The notes: generated by a model from the letters alone, not told the origin. 64,000 bases of DNA from Gilliamella bombicola (GCF_900094945.1 NZ_FMAQ01000002.1:185231-249230); one strand, 5' to 3'. Shown: positions 32,303 to 40,075, counted from the stretch's first letter. Translations and numbers: made by a program.

Positions 32303-33136
32303 TTAATTACATTGTGAAGTAATGAATCTATTATCATTACCCTGAATTTGTTTAATTTGTTGATTGCGTTCGCATTCCCATTTTTCAGGTGGAAACATTT
32401 TATCCCATGCCGTCATCAGCTTTTCTTCTTGATTAGATAAATTAATTTTGTATTTATCAGACATATAGAGATATGTACGCGCTATCATCCCGCGAATTTC
32501 ATCGCGCGGCTGAAATTTTCTTTCTTTGAAATCTACAGCCGTTTTACATTGCCCATATTGATTAAATTTATCCGCAAACTGAGAATAACGATAGTTAGAG
32601 CGGTCGCCATTGACTTCACCAATAGCCGGTTGCAAGTTGTGCATGTCGCCTTCCATTTGATTGAAAGTAACATCTTTTTTGCACGCTTTACGCCCACCAT
32701 CACGCCAGCACTGCAAGTGACGTCCAAAATTCTCGGCAGGCATAACATGTTCCCACTCAATACGAGACGCCTTATCTTTATTTTTTCTTGGCTCATATCC
32801 GCATTTACCAAAATCGACAACACCTTTTTTACCTGCCCATGAAATATCACACCCGCAGTAAAATTCTGTTTGTGTTGAATTTGATTTATACAATTTAGTA
32901 AGCTGAGTTTTCGCATTGTCAAAATTTTGCTTACTAATTGCAATTTGAGCTGGTGTCGGAGACTGTTTTGGTTTGGGCTGTGGTATCGTCGGTGTTACTG
33001 AATATGTTCCGATCCGACACGTTTTAGACGCTGATATGCACGAATTGCCGCACGGTATGCCTTTTCTGCAATTCTTAGCATTTGAAATCGATGGAAATAA
33101 TAAAAATAAAACTAAAATTAAAGCAATTTTTTTCAT
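32303..33136 (-). CDS. Secreted/periplasmic endonuclease I (EndA-like)
   Basis: 277 residues: cleaved signal peptide (ends near SNAKN), a short Cys-rich segment (CRKGIPCGNSCI), then the endonuclease I domain with EWEHVMPAENFG (catalytic His region), DMHNLQPAIGEVNGDRSN and a C-terminal RGMIARTYLYMSDKY. These ββα-metal nucleases degrade double-stranded DNA outside the cytoplasm. It is first in the late operon, before lysis genes. An EndA in a phage might digest host or competitor DNA at lysis or serve the lysogen; the role is not established. Confidence 0.88.
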   Translation of the reverse strand: MKKIALILVLFLLFPSISNAKNCRKGIPCGNSCISASKTCRIGTYSVTPTIPQPKPKQSPTPAQIAISKQNFDNAKTQLTKLYKSNSTQTEFYCGCDISWAGKKGVVDFGKCGYEPRKNKDKASRIEWEHVMPAENFGRHLQCWRDGGRKACKKDVTFNQMEGDMHNLQPAIGEVNGDRSNYRYSQFADKFNQYGQCKTAVDFKERKFQPRDEIRGMIARTYLYMSDKYKINLSNQEEKLMTAWDKMFPPEKWECERNQQIKQIQGNDNRFITSQCN

Positions 33137-33200
33137 AATTTAATATTACCTGCGTTTAAAAATTACGCAGTTTAATATAAAAAATTACAAAATGAAAACA

Positions 33201-33229
33201 AAAAAGCCCAACTTATTAAAGTCGGGCTT
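33201..33229 (-). terminator. Second terminator downstream of late promoters
   Basis: AAGCCCGACTT-taat-AAGTTGGGCTT hairpin followed by T-run leftward, about 45 bases after the second promoter-like sequence and before the nuclease gene. Confidence 0.8.
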
Positions 33230-33272
33230 CTATCTAAATACAGTTTAGATACAAAAATTCCAGTCTGAGTAC

Positions 33273-33301
33273 TTTATACCAGCGCTCTCTTAAGAAATCA
33301 A
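33273..33301 (-). promoter_or_regulatory. Second promoter-like sequence between Q and late genes
   Basis: Leftward TTGATT, 17 bases, TATAAA, followed by a terminator at 33201-33229. It may be a second late promoter or start a short RNA. Confidence 0.45.
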
Positions 33302-33362
33302 GATTTTTTTGCTATAATTAAATAATTCCATCTCTAAACATATTTAACTTCTAGCAGATAAT

Positions 33363-33387
33363 AAAAAAGCCCGCATTTGCGAGCTTT
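33363..33387 (-). terminator. tR'-like terminator after the late promoter
   Basis: AAGCTCGCA-aa-TGCGGGCTT hairpin plus T-run, roughly 25-45 bases downstream of the predicted late promoter start, as in lambda pR'-tR'. Confidence 0.75.
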
Positions 33388-33411
33388 ATATACAAAAATC
33401 CTATCATGGTT

Positions 33412-33440
33412 AATTTAGTACAGTTTCTGTCCCACGTCAA
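33412..33440 (-). promoter_or_regulatory. Putative late promoter (pR'-like)
   Basis: Leftward TTGACG, 17 bases, TAAATT just after the Q-like gene and just before a terminator: the arrangement on which Q proteins act. The 33137-33446 gap holds this promoter, a second promoter-like site and two terminators, and no gene. Confidence 0.6.
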
Positions 33441-33446
33441 CACATT

Positions 33447-33947
33447 TTAATAAAAAATATCATTTCTTTTTGATAATTTAGCAACAATAAAACTTTCAAA
33501 AGATTTTAGTCTTCTATCAACTGAATTTTTAGACATATCTTTCATGTGTGCGATATCTCTTAATGTTAGTCTTTCGCTCCAATCTGTACCCCCAGCAACA
33601 ACATCAACACCTCGATAATACAGCTCGGCCAGCTCTTGCTTCTCTCTCATTGCTGCATCTTTTGAGTTTTTCGCCTCTTTCATGCATTCATCAATAAACT
33701 CAAGCTCATTTTCAACATATACATAATTTTTTTTCGGGTATAACTCAGAAAACATTGAGCTAACATTTTTATAGCCGCACTTACTAGAATATGAATTACA
33801 TTTACCCCACATTTTTAGTAAATCAATAGCTTTGGCTAATAAATTGTTCTCATTAGCTCTCTCAATAAATAATTTTTTACTATTGAGATAATTTTCAAAT
33901 TGCTTAACATCTGGCTCATCATCAATGTATACATATTCTGCTAGCAT
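33447..33947 (-). CDS. Q-like late antiterminator
   Basis: 166 residues. The C-terminal third has a helix-turn-helix (LTLRDIAHMKDMSKNSVDRR, then LKSFESFIVAKL) as in antitermination Q proteins of Haemophilus-type phages; the N-terminus is charged and helical. It is the last gene of the nin-like segment and directly precedes a promoter-terminator pair, which is the strongest support for the role. The start overlaps ninG by 7 bp. Confidence 0.75.
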   Translation of the reverse strand: MLAEYVYIDDEPDVKQFENYLNSKKLFIERANENNLLAKAIDLLKMWGKCNSYSSKCGYKNVSSMFSELYPKKNYVYVENELEFIDECMKEAKNSKDAAMREKQELAELYYRGVDVVAGGTDWSERLTLRDIAHMKDMSKNSVDRRLKSFESFIVAKLSKRNDIFY

Positions 33948-34504
33948 TTGTTACCTACCCTTTTTAACTCTTTTAATTTTTGCTTATATTCAGCTTTAAT
34001 CTGTTTTATTTGCTCTATCGTGTATTTTTTTTGTTCGTGATGACCCTCTAGCCAATCAACTTTTTCTGCACCTATTTTTTTCACTAAATTAATTCTGTAC
34101 TCAATGATGTTCCCTGATTTGTGGTTGTTACACGCTGAACATTGCTTGTGCACATTTAACTCACAAAATCGTAACTCTGGACAAGCTCCGACACTTCGAT
34201 AATGCCCTGCGTGATATTGCCCGTTATGATATCGCTCACAGCTAATGCACGGCTCGTTTTTATCTCTTTCTCGAATAAATGCATTAAATGCTGTTTGCGC
34301 TTCTCTTAAATGCTCTGAGCGAGTTTTTATGCGTTCTTTTGCTATCTGTGTTAACTTTCTTCTAACTCGCTCTTGAACTTTATTATCTTTTGCATACTGA
34401 ATAGCACAATCAACCGAACACACTTGAGCGAGCGAGTTAAATGGAGTAAATTTATTACCGCACGCCTTGCATTTTTTCATCTTAACATTGTGCTTGTTAT
34501 TCAT
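33941..34504 (-). CDS. ninG: NinG recombination protein (Rap-like nuclease)
   Basis: About 187 residues. A zinc-finger start (KKCKACGNKFTPFNSLAQVC), then a central HNH-like region (CISCERYHNGQYHAGHYRSV and HKQCSACNNHKSGN) characteristic of NinG/Rap, a structure-specific endonuclease that helps RecA/Red recombination. I took the ATG just after the ninB stop; in-frame ATGs 4 and 7 codons further upstream lack a better ribosome site. Confidence 0.88.
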   Translation of the reverse strand: MNNKHNVKMKKCKACGNKFTPFNSLAQVCSVDCAIQYAKDNKVQERVRRKLTQIAKERIKTRSEHLREAQTAFNAFIRERDKNEPCISCERYHNGQYHAGHYRSVGACPELRFCELNVHKQCSACNNHKSGNIIEYRINLVKKIGAEKVDWLEGHHEQKKYTIEQIKQIKAEYKQKLKELKRVGNKC

Positions 34505-34505
34505 C

Positions 34506-34943
34506 TCACCAACCATATTTGCCATAAGTGTCGTTTAGCTTTATGCCATTTTCTGCACAAAAGGCTACGGAATACTCAATAAGGCTATTTGCCCTTTTAA
34601 CGCTCATAAGTGCAGTGGATTCTCTGATATTAATTAATTCACTCTCTAAACCTTTTACAAGTTCTGTTGGTTCATCTGTGGCAATAGAATGCCCACTAAC
34701 AAATAGCACTTTCCATTCTTTGCTATTACGTGGTTTCTCTGCCCATTCAAACCCTGATTTAGCAACATCACTACAAATGGCGTGAAATTTATTATTTTGA
34801 GGAAGAGTTCTGGTTTTGTTTTTGATAACAACTTCACAATAGTTAATATCGTCAGTTGGTAAATCTAAAATCTGTTTGATTAAATTATTCTTAATTACAT
34901 CATTTCTAACGCACCATACTTGTTTTATTTCACCACTAGCCAT
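34506..34943 (-). CDS. ninB: NinB recombination mediator
   Basis: 145 residues with the NinB pattern: KNKTRTLPQNNKFHAICSDV, KEWKVLFVSGHS and a C-terminal RANSLIEYSVAFCAENGI, next to ninG as in lambda and many relatives. Lambda NinB (Orf) loads recombinases on SSB-coated DNA. Overlaps the small upstream gene by 19 bp. Confidence 0.9.
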   Translation of the reverse strand: MASGEIKQVWCVRNDVIKNNLIKQILDLPTDDINYCEVVIKNKTRTLPQNNKFHAICSDVAKSGFEWAEKPRNSKEWKVLFVSGHSIATDEPTELVKGLESELINIRESTALMSVKRANSLIEYSVAFCAENGIKLNDTYGKYGW

Positions 34944-35110
34944 TTGTTCAAATACTCCTTAAACTTCTCTTTGTCGCTTTGCTTTTCTATCTCTGCTTCT
35001 ATTGCTTGCCTTGTTATCTGCCGACGCTTGAATTGTTGAATCAAGTCATACGCTATTTTGTCGAGCATGTGATTAAGACCGAGTGGGCAGTGGTTAACTC
35101 TCCGCAACAC
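34925..35110 (-). CDS. Small early phage protein
   Basis: 61 residues from a GTG inside the end of the helicase-loader gene, or 47 from an internal ATG at 35068; neither has a clear ribosome site. The core is MLDKIAYDLIQQFKRRQITR followed by a charged helix and EYLNKWLVVK. Similar short proteins occur between replication and ninB genes in Pasteurellaceae-type phages. Function unknown. Confidence 0.6.
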   Translation of the reverse strand: MLRRVNHCPLGLNHMLDKIAYDLIQQFKRRQITRQAIEAEIEKQSDKEKFKEYLNKWLVVK

Positions 35111-35750
35111 AAGCTCTACCCGTTTTTAACATCTGTTTAATGCTAGCAATATGCATCATGCTGTTATTTGATACTCCCTGCTCGGTTTTACATTCCAACA
35201 TTTCAAACGTATTCTCTGGTTTTGGTAGATAATGATTAGCTCGCTCTTGCGTTAATAGTCCTGTAAAAACAGCATGGTTTATAGCGTCAGTACGTTTTTC
35301 TTTATCGCTACCTAGCGAAACAAACACTTCAACGGTACGCCCATACATCATCGATTCATCAACCATTCGCTCATATGCATCAATAAACGTTCGTCTTGCT
35401 CCAATTTTGTCGCCATTTCGGTAGACAATCTCAGCTTGTGACCATGCTTTTGCTATTTCATTAGTCCAAACAACGGTATTGGTTTCATCGCTAGCAAGTA
35501 TTGCAATCGACCATGCTTCATCTGGTGATAAATGATTACTTGAACCGCCCATTAGCTTGATTAAATCCGCAGGTTTCGGCATAAACTGGCTTTTACGTAC
35601 CCAAGCATTAGCGGCAGCTCTTAACGATTGAATCGGATATTGCCCAAGTGTTGACCAGTAAATATTGACCTTGACAGTGCTTGCTTGCTGCCCGTAAACT
35701 TCAAGAAACCCACCAATAACCGCTAAAAATTCATCTGTAATCTTTGCCAT
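35094..35750 (-). CDS. Replication protein, probable helicase loader (P-like)
   Basis: 218 residues, second gene of the replication pair. The N-terminus (MAKITDEFLAVIGGFLEVYG... WVRKSQFMPKPADLIKLM) resembles the replication-associated proteins that follow O-like initiators in Haemophilus/Enterobacterial phages and act like lambda P. Overlap with the next gene suggests coupling. The DnaB-loading role is inferred from order, not from a catalytic motif. Confidence 0.6.
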   Translation of the reverse strand: MAKITDEFLAVIGGFLEVYGQQASTVKVNIYWSTLGQYPIQSLRAAANAWVRKSQFMPKPADLIKLMGGSSNHLSPDEAWSIAILASDETNTVVWTNEIAKAWSQAEIVYRNGDKIGARRTFIDAYERMVDESMMYGRTVEVFVSLGSDKEKRTDAINHAVFTGLLTQERANHYLPKPENTFEMLECKTEQGVSNNSMMHIASIKQMLKTGRACVAES

Positions 35751-35752
35751 GG

Positions 35753-36508
35753 TTAAGCCCTCATACTCTCTAAAACTGCCCTGTTACGCTCGGCAAGGGT
35801 CATGAATTTAGCTGGTGGTTTATTTGATTTTTTATAACCGTTAGCATTGCGTAACCAGTTGTTAAAAGCCGCATTCCAATCAATATATTTTTTGCCATTC
35901 GCCAAGCAATAATCCCTGAATTTAACAAACTCATTATCCAGATTGATGTTTTCATTCATCGCTATATCTCGATGATGATCGTTCGGTTTAAATTCATCAG
36001 GAAACTGACAAGGTCGCTTTGGCTGTTGCGATTTATCCGCAATATTATTTGTAGTATTCTCTGTAGTAGTCTTTGTAGTATTCTCTTGATATAACGAACT
36101 TGATTTTGTAGTCGTCTCGACATCTACATTGTAGAGATCGGGGCAACTACTTTTCATTTGTCGTGATGATTTAGTTATAGAGTTGGCGAAATCGCTCAAA
36201 ACTTGATTAACTTTTTCATTATCAATCTTGTAAAAAGTCTTATGCTCTAACCTCTTTTCTGTAACAATTAACACGCCTTTTTCTTTTAGTTTTTTAATAG
36301 CCGTTCTTTGTTCGTTATGAGATAAACCAGTTTCTTCTTCAAGCTCATCACGTGTTTTATACACACCCAAATCAGATGTAGCCTTATCTTGCCAATAAAA
36401 TAATTGTGAGAATAAAACAGCAGGACTCACACCCCCCAGTGGCTTAGCCAGCTTAGGGTAATAGGCATTCGGACGCCCTATTAGTTTTAATGTTTCAACT
36501 GCGTTCAT
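35753..36508 (-). CDS. Replication initiator (O-like, winged helix)
   Basis: 251 residues. Residues 25-100 are a winged-helix domain (VLFSQLFYWQDKA; YKTRDELEEETGLSHNEQRT, then AIKKLKEKGVLIV), followed by a Thr/Asn-rich linker (about 130-160) and a C-terminal DnaT/O-like part with CQFPDEFKPNDHHRDIA and FNNWLRNANGYK. The linker is encoded by repeated sequence that may be the origin, as in lambda O. Overlaps the upstream gene by 14 bp. Confidence 0.8.
   Translation of the reverse strand: MNAVETLKLIGRPNAYYPKLAKPLGGVSPAVLFSQLFYWQDKATSDLGVYKTRDELEEETGLSHNEQRTAIKKLKEKGVLIVTEKRLEHKTFYKIDNEKVNQVLSDFANSITKSSRQMKSSCPDLYNVDVETTTKSSSLYQENTTKTTTENTTNNIADKSQQPKRPCQFPDEFKPNDHHRDIAMNENINLDNEFVKFRDYCLANGKKYIDWNAAFNNWLRNANGYKKSNKPPAKFMTLAERNRAVLESMRA
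36048..36118. repeat. Candidate replication origin: iterons inside the O-like gene
   Basis: Units TTTGTAGTATTCTC (36048-36061), TGTAGTAGTCT (36062-36072), TTTGTAGTATTCTC (36072-36085) and TTTGTAGTCGTCTC (36105-36118) recur with 12-bp spacing in the first three. Lambda's origin has the same kind of location, in the middle of O. They encode the low-complexity Thr-rich linker. Confidence 0.5.
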
Positions 36509-36782
36509 TGCTTACCCTCTTTAACGTGTAGTAATAACAAGCTTTCTTAGTCTTCTCATTGATTTTGTGATACTTATCTTTCACATAGCCATATTTGAAT
36601 AATCGACCAGTCTCCCGAAGTTTTGCGCTAATCGCTGGTGTTGTATCAAACTGGTTAAAACGCTTCTTAATCTCACGCTGGATATCGTCTAATGTTCGAT
36701 ATTTACCGTCACTACAAACAGCTATAACACGCTCTTGTTGTGATTTTGGCTTTAATAGATTTTCATTGTTCAATGTACTCAT
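36495..36782 (-). CDS. Early phage protein, unknown (possible DNA-binding)
   Basis: 95 residues from an ATG that overlaps the cro stop (ATGA); longer upstream frame is not needed. It contains QQERVIAVCSDGKYRTLDDI and REIKKRFNQFDTTPAISAKL, a winged-helix-like pattern, and a basic C-terminus. It sits in the cII position between cro and the initiator, but no CII signature is recognised. Confidence 0.65.
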   Translation of the reverse strand: MSTLNNENLLKPKSQQERVIAVCSDGKYRTLDDIQREIKKRFNQFDTTPAISAKLRETGRLFKYGYVKDKYHKINEKTKKACYYYTLKRVSNERS

Positions 36783-37009
36783 GCGCGACCTCGAATGACG
36801 GACCAATTTACGTCTGGGCGGAGTTCTTCGCATTTAACTGCTCCATTTGTCAAAAATTCTATATCTGGACATCTATCAGCGGGAACACCAAGCTCCTGCC
36901 ACCGCGAAACAGCCCAAGGGGTTATGCCAAAATGCTTAGCTAACCTTGATATTCCACCTCGCCCTTTTTCATTTCCTAAAATTTTAAATGCTCTTTGAAC
37001 TGGTAACAT
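36779..37009 (-). CDS. cro: Cro-like repressor (YdaS/Cro family)
   Basis: 76 residues with a helix-turn-helix ISRLAKHFGITPWAVSRWQE and the LRPDVNW ending common in YdaS/Cro-type phage regulators. It is divergent from cI across an operator region with three dyads and is the first gene of the leftward early operon, hence the Cro assignment. Confidence 0.8.
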   Translation of the reverse strand: MLPVQRAFKILGNEKGRGGISRLAKHFGITPWAVSRWQELGVPADRCPDIEFLTNGAVKCEELRPDVNWSVIRGRA

Positions 37010-37020
37010 TCAACCTCCAA

Positions 37021-37110
37021 ACAACTTTAAGTAGTATTTTTATTAAAATAATACTACTTTAAATAGTGTTGCGCAAATTTTTTTTAGCATTAAAATCTAC
37101 TAAAAGTAGT
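37021..37110. promoter_or_regulatory. OR region: three operators with divergent promoters
   Basis: Three 15-bp dyads related to ACTACTTTAAGTAGT lie at 37021-37035, 37053-37067 and 37096-37110. The leftward promoter is TTGCGC-N17-TATTAT (37048-37076); the rightward cI promoter may be TTGCGC-N16-TAAAAT (37069-37096). Each overlaps at least one operator, as in lambda OR. Confidence 0.75.
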
Positions 37111-37124
37111 AAAAGGAAAGAAAC

Positions 37125-37814
37125 ATGAACGAGACTATAAATAATAAATTCAAAGACAGGCTGCATTCAGTAATGATGGAAAAAGGCTTGGGAATGGGTG
37201 ACGTGAGTAAAGGGACAGGCATAAACTACGAAATGATTCGCAGATATGCGCAGGGTACTGCTATACCGAGAAACTCTAATTTAGATAAGATTTCTAAATT
37301 TTTGAAAGTTGATAAAAGTTGGTTGCTTTTTGGTAATGGAGATAGCAACGTAAAAGAAACTATCACTAATAAAAATGAAAACTCATTCTACATTGAAGTA
37401 TTAGATATTACTGCTAGTGCAGGTGCTGGTTATCTAAATTCGGATGTGATGGAAGTGATTAAATTAGTGGAATATGATTCAGAGCAAGCAAAGACATTAT
37501 TTAAAGGGGTTAATGCAAATAATTTAAAAGTTATCAATGTAAGCGGGGATAGTATGCAAGGAACCTTTGAAAGTGGTGATGCTATATATGTTGATGTGTC
37601 AAAGCGAGCGTTTGAGGGGGATGGTATTTATGTGTTCACATTTGGACGTAATTTATATGTCAAAAGATTACAGATAATCAAAAATATTATTAGAGTAAAA
37701 TCCGACAATAAACTGTACGACTCGTGGGAAATACATGAAGATGAGTTTGATCAGCTATACATACACGGCAAAGTAATGCTAAGTCAATCAATGTTATTAA
37801 GAAAACACGGCTAA
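37125..37814 (+). CDS. cI: CI repressor (S24/LexA-like self-cleaving)
   Basis: 229 residues. Residues 10-65 are an HTH domain (MGDVSKGTGINYEMIRRYAQ), and 95-225 the S24 peptidase domain: cleavage site Ala-Gly in ASAGAG (97-102), catalytic Ser143 (SGDSMQG) and Lys180 (YVKRL). DNA damage with RecA should trigger cleavage and induction. Transcribed divergently from cro and followed on the same strand by a two-gene module. Confidence 0.93.
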   Translation: MNETINNKFKDRLHSVMMEKGLGMGDVSKGTGINYEMIRRYAQGTAIPRNSNLDKISKFLKVDKSWLLFGNGDSNVKETITNKNENSFYIEVLDITASAGAGYLNSDVMEVIKLVEYDSEQAKTLFKGVNANNLKVINVSGDSMQGTFESGDAIYVDVSKRAFEGDGIYVFTFGRNLYVKRLQIIKNIIRVKSDNKLYDSWEIHEDEFDQLYIHGKVMLSQSMLLRKHG

Positions 37815-37868
37815 CCGCTTCAGCGGTTTTGAATATAACAAAACAGATAAGCTAAATAAGGCTAAAGA

Positions 37869-38447
37869 ATGGCTTCTGAGATTTGGGATAGTAGAGGGTT
37901 ATTACCGCCTTTCGGCGCAAATGGTTTAGAAATAGAAAATAGATATCCATATAAAACTGATATCATTAATTTTATTAATATTTTTGGTTTTAATACTCAA
38001 AGATTGGATATATTGGATAAATTTGTTGATTATACAAAAATAGTAAAAGAATCAGGGGTGCAAATTCATAAAATATGGATAGATGGTAGTTTTTGTGAGA
38101 ATTGTGAGACTTTAAGAAAAAGACCCCCAAACGATATAGATGCAGTCATATTCTATACAGTTATTGATGAAAATTTACTAAAGAATAATTTTGACTTAAT
38201 ATTAAATAAAAATAATGTTAAAAACGCATTCAAAACTGATTCTTATTTTGTGTTAATCCCACCTAGCTACGCAAATTTAGAACATCAATATGCATTTATA
38301 GAAAAAATAGTCTATTGGAGTAGCTTCTGGTCACATACAAGAGATTGTGACTGGAAAGGTTTTATAGAATTAGACAATTTTGATGTTGTTAATTATAATA
38401 ACGCCAAAGAATTAATCGCAAATAAGAGAGGTGAAATAAATGAATAG
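37869..38447 (+). CDS. DUF6932-like nucleotidyltransferase-fold protein (rexA position)
   Basis: 192 residues. The N-terminus LLPPFGANGLEI... and ILDKFVDYTKIV, followed by IWIDGSFCE and PPNDIDAVIF, gives the GS...DxD pattern (Gly73-Ser74, Asp89, Asp91) of minimal nucleotidyltransferases; the layout matches the DUF6932 group. It begins 54 bp after cI behind a weak hairpin, so it is probably transcribed from the cI promoter in the lysogen. It overlaps the next gene by 8 bp. Related NTase-fold proteins act as toxins or defence components; that role here is inference. Confidence 0.75.
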   Translation: MASEIWDSRGLLPPFGANGLEIENRYPYKTDIINFINIFGFNTQRLDILDKFVDYTKIVKESGVQIHKIWIDGSFCENCETLRKRPPNDIDAVIFYTVIDENLLKNNFDLILNKNNVKNAFKTDSYFVLIPPSYANLEHQYAFIEKIVYWSSFWSHTRDCDWKGFIELDNFDVVNYNNAKELIANKRGEINE

Positions 38448-39342
38448 AAATGAATATTTCTCTCTTATGAGTGAAAAAAATACATTAATTAATTTAATAT
38501 CAAAAACTCCAGATGATTTTCAATTTAAATTAGAGAAAATGAGTTTAAATTCAAGATTGGAGGAAGTAGAAAATAAATTAAAAAGAGTTGATAAAGATTT
38601 CTTGCACTTTCCCTCAAAATTAAAGATAACTTTTCGAGGTGCTCCTGTATTAGGTACAACAGGTATTTCAAGCAACTTCGGTACTATTGCTATAAAAGCT
38701 TTAACTGATGCAATAAATTGTATTCTTAAATCTCTTAATGTGGGTAAAAGTGAAAATGCCAATTTAATGATTACAGATATAGCTAAAGGATCATTCGGTT
38801 TTGTTCTTGAGGATATTGGAAATCAATCTTTTTCTTTATTGCCTGAAGATGACAAATCCTCAAATATAGCTATTAATAAACTTCAAGAAATTCTAGGTTT
38901 CGCAAGTAACTCTGATTCAAACGAATTAATTGAAAATATAATTGAACTCGATCTTAATTCAATAAATAAAATTAAAGATTTTGTTGAAATCTTGGATAAA
39001 AATAAAGCTGTATGTGCAATTAATTTTAATGAGCATTCATTCTCATTCCAAAACAACAATCAAGTTAAAACAGCATTATCTCATCTAGATATAGCAAAAA
39101 AATCAGATATAGATGAAATATTAAATGTAATGTTTTTAGGGGTTTTACCGAATAAAAGAAAATGTGAATTTAAACTTGTAGGAGATGATAATGTTTATGT
39201 AGCAAGTATAGACAAAAAAATTAAAGATCCAGAACTCATAAATAAACATTTAAATTCTTACGTTAACGCTTCTTTCAAAACCTCTCAGATCGAAGATAGA
39301 CCAAAAAAATATTTATTACTGGAATTACCATGTTCTTGGTAA
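38440..39342 (+). CDS. Unknown partner of the NTase-like protein (rexB position)
   Basis: 300 residues, no signal peptide or membrane segment. N-terminal 60 residues are a coiled coil (LISKTPDDFQFKLEKMSLNS, RLEEVENKLKRV). A middle domain begins LKITFRGAPVLGTTGISSNF and DIAKGSFGFVLED, and the C-terminal domain contains KCEFKLVGDDNVYVASIDKK. I do not recognise the family. Its 8-bp overlap with the NTase-like gene implies co-translation and joint function. Confidence 0.7.
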   Translation: MNRNEYFSLMSEKNTLINLISKTPDDFQFKLEKMSLNSRLEEVENKLKRVDKDFLHFPSKLKITFRGAPVLGTTGISSNFGTIAIKALTDAINCILKSLNVGKSENANLMITDIAKGSFGFVLEDIGNQSFSLLPEDDKSSNIAINKLQEILGFASNSDSNELIENIIELDLNSINKIKDFVEILDKNKAVCAINFNEHSFSFQNNNQVKTALSHLDIAKKSDIDEILNVMFLGVLPNKRKCEFKLVGDDNVYVASIDKKIKDPELINKHLNSYVNASFKTSQIEDRPKKYLLLELPCSW

Positions 39343-39363
39343 TTAAAATTATTAAAACCCAAT

Positions 39364-39387
39364 TAACCCGCTTATGCGGGTTTTTTC
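39364..39387 (+). terminator. Terminator of the cI operon
   Basis: AACCCGC-ttat-GCGGGTT hairpin with T6, 20 bases after the second gene of the pair. Confidence 0.85.
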
Positions 39388-39541
39388 ATACTTATCTAAA
39401 AATTAACTGTACTTTTTTACATACCGCTAATCATTCATCAATCGCATTCTAAGGATGTCTCTTATTTTCCACACCATTTTCAGCAAAAAATAAAAAATAG
39501 CCTTATTATTGATAATAGACTGCTTTAAGCTGATCTTTTTA

Positions 39542-39570
39542 TTGAAGCTTTTTATTTTATTGGGTATAAT
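39542..39570 (+). promoter_or_regulatory. Promoter of the 91-residue gene
   Basis: TTGAAG, 17 bases, TATAAT. It starts a leader of about 185 nt that carries no ORF but several strong stems. Confidence 0.65.
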
Positions 39571-39620
39571 TTGATCTATATTTAGTGGTTGGCAACATAA
39601 TAAACTACTAGATATGGGAA

Positions 39621-39740
39621 AGCCCGATACGCTAATATCGGGCTAATACAAAAAAATAAAGCATTATGGGCTTTATTGCGAGATCTCGATAGTTATTCTA
39701 TATTCGTTTTCTTTTTAAGTAAAGCCCTATTTAATGCTTA
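39621..39740 (+). ncRNA. Highly structured leader/candidate ncRNA
   Basis: Stems: AGCCCGATA/TATCGGGCT (39621-39629 with 39636-39644), AAAGCATTATGGGCTTTA (39658-39675) with its near-complement TAAAGCCCTATTTAATGCTT (39720-39739), and within its loop the perfect palindrome CGAGATCTCG (39679-39688). The outer stem ends about 20 bases before the start codon. No T-run follows any of them, so they are not simple terminators. Confidence 0.5.
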
Positions 39741-39761
39741 CCATTTAAAGAGGTATTAAAA

Positions 39762-40037
39762 ATGGGTTATTCACCTATATGCCATAAGGCACACCGTTAC
39801 GATGCTCACTTCGAGTCACTGCCTGAATATCAAGGTACATTTAGCCGACATAAATGCGCAGGCTGTGCATTTGAGTTAGGGTATTTTCATGCAGTAAATG
39901 GGATACCTAAAGCGATTGATGATTCAGTTTTAGATAGCATTCCGTACAGTCAAGCAGGTAGCGTCAGGCATAAAGATGCTTTTACCGCATACAATGACGG
40001 ATATAAATTTGCATTAAGCATAGCTAAAGTCGCTTAA
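39762..40037 (+). CDS. Small Cys/His protein, unknown function
   Basis: 91 residues with possible metal ligands Cys7, His9/His11 and the pair Cys32-x2-Cys35 (HKCAGCAF), plus an AFTAYNDGYKFAL C-terminal helix. It forms an isolated unit with its own promoter, long leader and terminator, in the immunity region between the cI operon and the OL-like operators. This position is typical of lysogenically expressed or regulatory genes. I do not recognise it. Confidence 0.7.
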   Translation: MGYSPICHKAHRYDAHFESLPEYQGTFSRHKCAGCAFELGYFHAVNGIPKAIDDSVLDSIPYSQAGSVRHKDAFTAYNDGYKFALSIAKVA

Positions 40038-40054
40038 TATATCCCCAAAATAAC

Positions 40055-40075
40055 AAGCCCCTTTCGGGGCTTTTT
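40055..40075 (+). terminator. Terminator of the 91-residue gene
   Basis: AGCCCC-ttt-GGGGCT hairpin with T5. Confidence 0.85.

Noticed and set aside
36048..36118. Short repeats in the O-like gene considered as a CRISPR remnant
   Set aside because: Repeats are 11-14 bp and nearly contiguous, inside a coding region; iterons explain them better.
39621..39740. Retron-type ncRNA
   Set aside because: No reverse transcriptase gene is present in the window.
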